IMG/VR virus record: IMGVR_UViG_3300047550_002438
Location: 1 to 23,477 of that record
Length of the DNA stretch: 23,477 nt
Strand: one strand, 5' to 3'
Source of the DNA: a virus
Below the pieces are notes generated by a model, which was given only the letters and a program-made list of their open reading frames with translations, was not told the origin of the DNA and ran no database searches. Shown here one piece after another: positions 22,496 to 23,477 of this stretch (positions within the stretch are counted from its first letter, which is position 1; every line of letters begins with the position of its first letter). Position numbers and translations under genes: made by a program.

Positions 22496-22503
22496 TATTT
22501 AGG
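22496..22503 (-). promoter_or_regulatory. Late-promoter-like box CCTAAATA (minus)
   Basis: Reads CCTAAATA from 22503 to 22496 and contains the stop codon of the upstream exonuclease gene. Predicted transcript start near 22490 coincides with the GTG of the next frame, leaving at most 9 nt before the ATG at 22481. Confidence 0.45.
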
Positions 22504-23164
22504 CGTGAGTAACCTGTTCAGACTTCCATAGAGAGATGGCGTTTACAAGGGGTTCCACCCAATCACGGGTGGCGGCTTCAAACACTTGGCATTCACCTGT
22601 GCTGCTCACGCCCATGATAATGGTGATGCGATCCACAGGCTGTCCTGTCATGTCTTGCCACATGAGAGCGTAGGCAGCACCTTGAGTAAAATAATCGCTC
22701 ACCGCGTCTTCGCTTTTGGGATTATTTGAAGTCTTGAAGTCAATCACAGACAGGGTGCCGTTGTATTCCGCAATACAATCGGTGCGTCCTGCCAAGCCTA
22801 CCCGCTTAGACCACAGGGGCACTTCAATGGCACGAACATTGTCAATACAGTCCAGTGCGGGCTGCATGGTGTGGAAAATGTCTAGTTCTTCTGTGCCTGC
22901 GGCTTCTTGCAGCGAACTCTCAAAACGGTTGTGCAAGTAGTCCTCTATCAAGGCGTGAACACGAGTGCCACGAGACAGGATTCGCTTGGACTCTTCGGGA
23001 TTCTCTCGCCGCCATTTTGCGAAGAACTTTCGCTTTGCCCATCCTGTAACAGTAGTCACAGACGGGAAAACTCCGTCTGGAGTTGTATACTGCCGCGAGC
23101 CGTTTGCCTCGGTGGCTGTTATATCCCCCGAAGTATTCACAAAAGCATGACGAAAGGATTTCAT
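22499..23164 (-). CDS. PD-(D/E)XK exonuclease, MGME1/RecB-nuclease type
   Basis: A 221-residue nuclease with the RecB-family motif order: FPSVTTVTGWAKRKF near the N-terminus, GTRVHALIEDYL (H70, E74), EVPLWS (E114), GLAGRTDCIA with D128, SVIDFKTSN with D142 and K144, and QGAAYALMW (Q161, Y165). The D...DxK core and the QxxxY motif are complete, so it should cut DNA ends in a metal-dependent way. The N-terminal pattern matches the single-strand exonuclease MGME1 and similar T4-like phage enzymes. The start lies 2 nt after the preceding stop with no strong Shine-Dalgarno, so translation is probably coupled. It likely acts in recombination or DNA end processing. Confidence 0.88.
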   Translation of the reverse strand: MKSFRHAFVNTSGDITATEANGSRQYTTPDGVFPSVTTVTGWAKRKFFAKWRRENPEESKRILSRGTRVHALIEDYLHNRFESSLQEAAGTEELDIFHTMQPALDCIDNVRAIEVPLWSKRVGLAGRTDCIAEYNGTLSVIDFKTSNNPKSEDAVSDYFTQGAAYALMWQDMTGQPVDRITIIMGVSSTGECQVFEAATRDWVEPLVNAISLWKSEQVTHA

Positions 23165-23166
23165 GT

Positions 23167-23334
23167 TTATTCGTTTTCGTTCGGCTGTTCATCCACCGCT
23201 TCCACTTCAGGTTCAACCTTGGGCTTTTCGGGAAGGGGAGTTTGGTTGCGGTCAAGCCACCGCTTGGCTGCTGCGAATTCAGGCTTGTTCTGTTGGCTCT
23301 GCATCCACAGTAGCATGTCTCTCATATTTGGCAT
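23167..23334 (-). CDS. Small acidic-tailed protein (55 aa)
   Basis: A short frame from ATG 23334 to TAA 23167, with AGGAGA 7 nt ahead. The product begins MPNMRDMLLWMQSQQNKPEF, continues AAAKRWLDRNQTPLPEKP and ends with an acidic tail rich in Glu and Pro. It stands 2 nt before the exonuclease start. Good ribosome site and coupling support it as real. Function unknown; a binding partner of the exonuclease is possible by position only. Confidence 0.75.
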   Translation of the reverse strand: MPNMRDMLLWMQSQQNKPEFAAAKRWLDRNQTPLPEKPKVEPEVEAVDEQPNENE

Positions 23335-23389
23335 AAAGGTTCTCCTATCTTATGTAGCCGTGCAATTTATCAAATATACAACAATGTAT

Positions 23390-23476
23390 TTACTTTGAAT
23401 ACTTAAGTGCGTCTTCGTAGGTTTGCAGCAAGTCTTCAGATATTTGGGCGTACCGAGCCGCACCACGAGCAAACGC
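23390..23476 (-). CDS. C-terminal fragment of an unidentified protein
   Basis: The frame enters from the right edge and ends at TAA 23392-23390, giving 28 residues (RGAARYAQISEDLLQTYEDA and a short tail). It is helical and not recognisable on its own. It is separated by 55 nt from the next gene, which has no clear promoter box. Confidence 0.5.
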   Translation of the reverse strand, partial: AFARGAARYAQISEDLLQTYEDALKYSK

Positions 23477-23477
23477 A

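Noticed and set aside
1-23477. tRNA genes, CRISPR arrays, insertion sequences, integrase or attachment sites
   Set aside because: Intergenic spaces are mostly below 60 bp and show no cloverleaf, spaced direct repeats or terminal inverted repeats; no transposase or integrase motif was found.

Overview
The window is a continuous stretch of a tailed, T4-like (myovirus-type) bacteriophage genome. The phage call rests on the order uvsX C-terminus, gp41-type DnaB helicase, gp61-type primase at the left edge; on several large fibre-like structural genes; on a holin candidate; and on short C[A/C]TAAATA boxes placed like T4-type late promoters. Genes are packed with ATGA, GTGA, TGATG and TAATG junctions. 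Two proteins carry lipoprotein signal peptides, which points to a Gram-negative (diderm) host. The gene set and moderate GC content resemble environmental aquatic T4-like phages, but the sequence alone does not fix a host or genus. No tRNA, CRISPR array or insertion sequence was seen.

Left, plus strand (1-3562): replication and nucleotide metabolism, namely the end of a UvsX/RecA recombinase, replicative helicase, primase, a small acidic protein and the flavin-dependent thymidylate synthase ThyX. Next (3567-9755), plus strand: a fibre/adhesin block with a collagen-repeat protein, a protein with a DAFNRLKVSSPF-type N-terminus, two proteins sharing SFNGLTGAV repeats (including a 45-bp near-identical DNA module), a lower-GC putative receptor-binding protein and a small protein that could be its chaperone. 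Then (9842-11764) a monomeric adenosylcobalamin-type (class II) ribonucleotide reductase, closed by a strong intrinsic terminator at 11808. With ThyX it would supply dNTPs and dTMP for phage replication.

Middle (11840-13589): a small accessory island with a secreted trypsin-like lipoprotein protease, a 26-residue membrane peptide not previously obvious as a gene, a minus-strand coiled-coil protein, and a RuvC-like nuclease. The last two are driven from a very tight pair of divergent late-promoter-like boxes.

Right, minus strand (23477 back to 13586). Read in transcription order: an unidentified C-terminus, a 55-aa protein, a PD-(D/E)XK exonuclease of MGME1 type, a KxDG ligase-like protein, an NMNAT-like nucleotidyltransferase fused to further domains, two modular virion-type proteins (one with a tandem duplication and a YPSAYANGW motif, one with a dockerin-like EF-hand), a 60-aa protein, a conserved T4-like 127-aa protein, two structural/adhesin proteins, a 69-aa protein, a 3-TM holin candidate and a lipoprotein with an added transmembrane segment (spanin-like). 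No endolysin lies in the window.

The features most worth following up are the KxDG protein next to the NMNAT-like fusion, the protease plus micro-peptide island, the divergent promoter pair that implies a leaderless nuclease mRNA, and the short lipoprotein/TM protein beside the holin.
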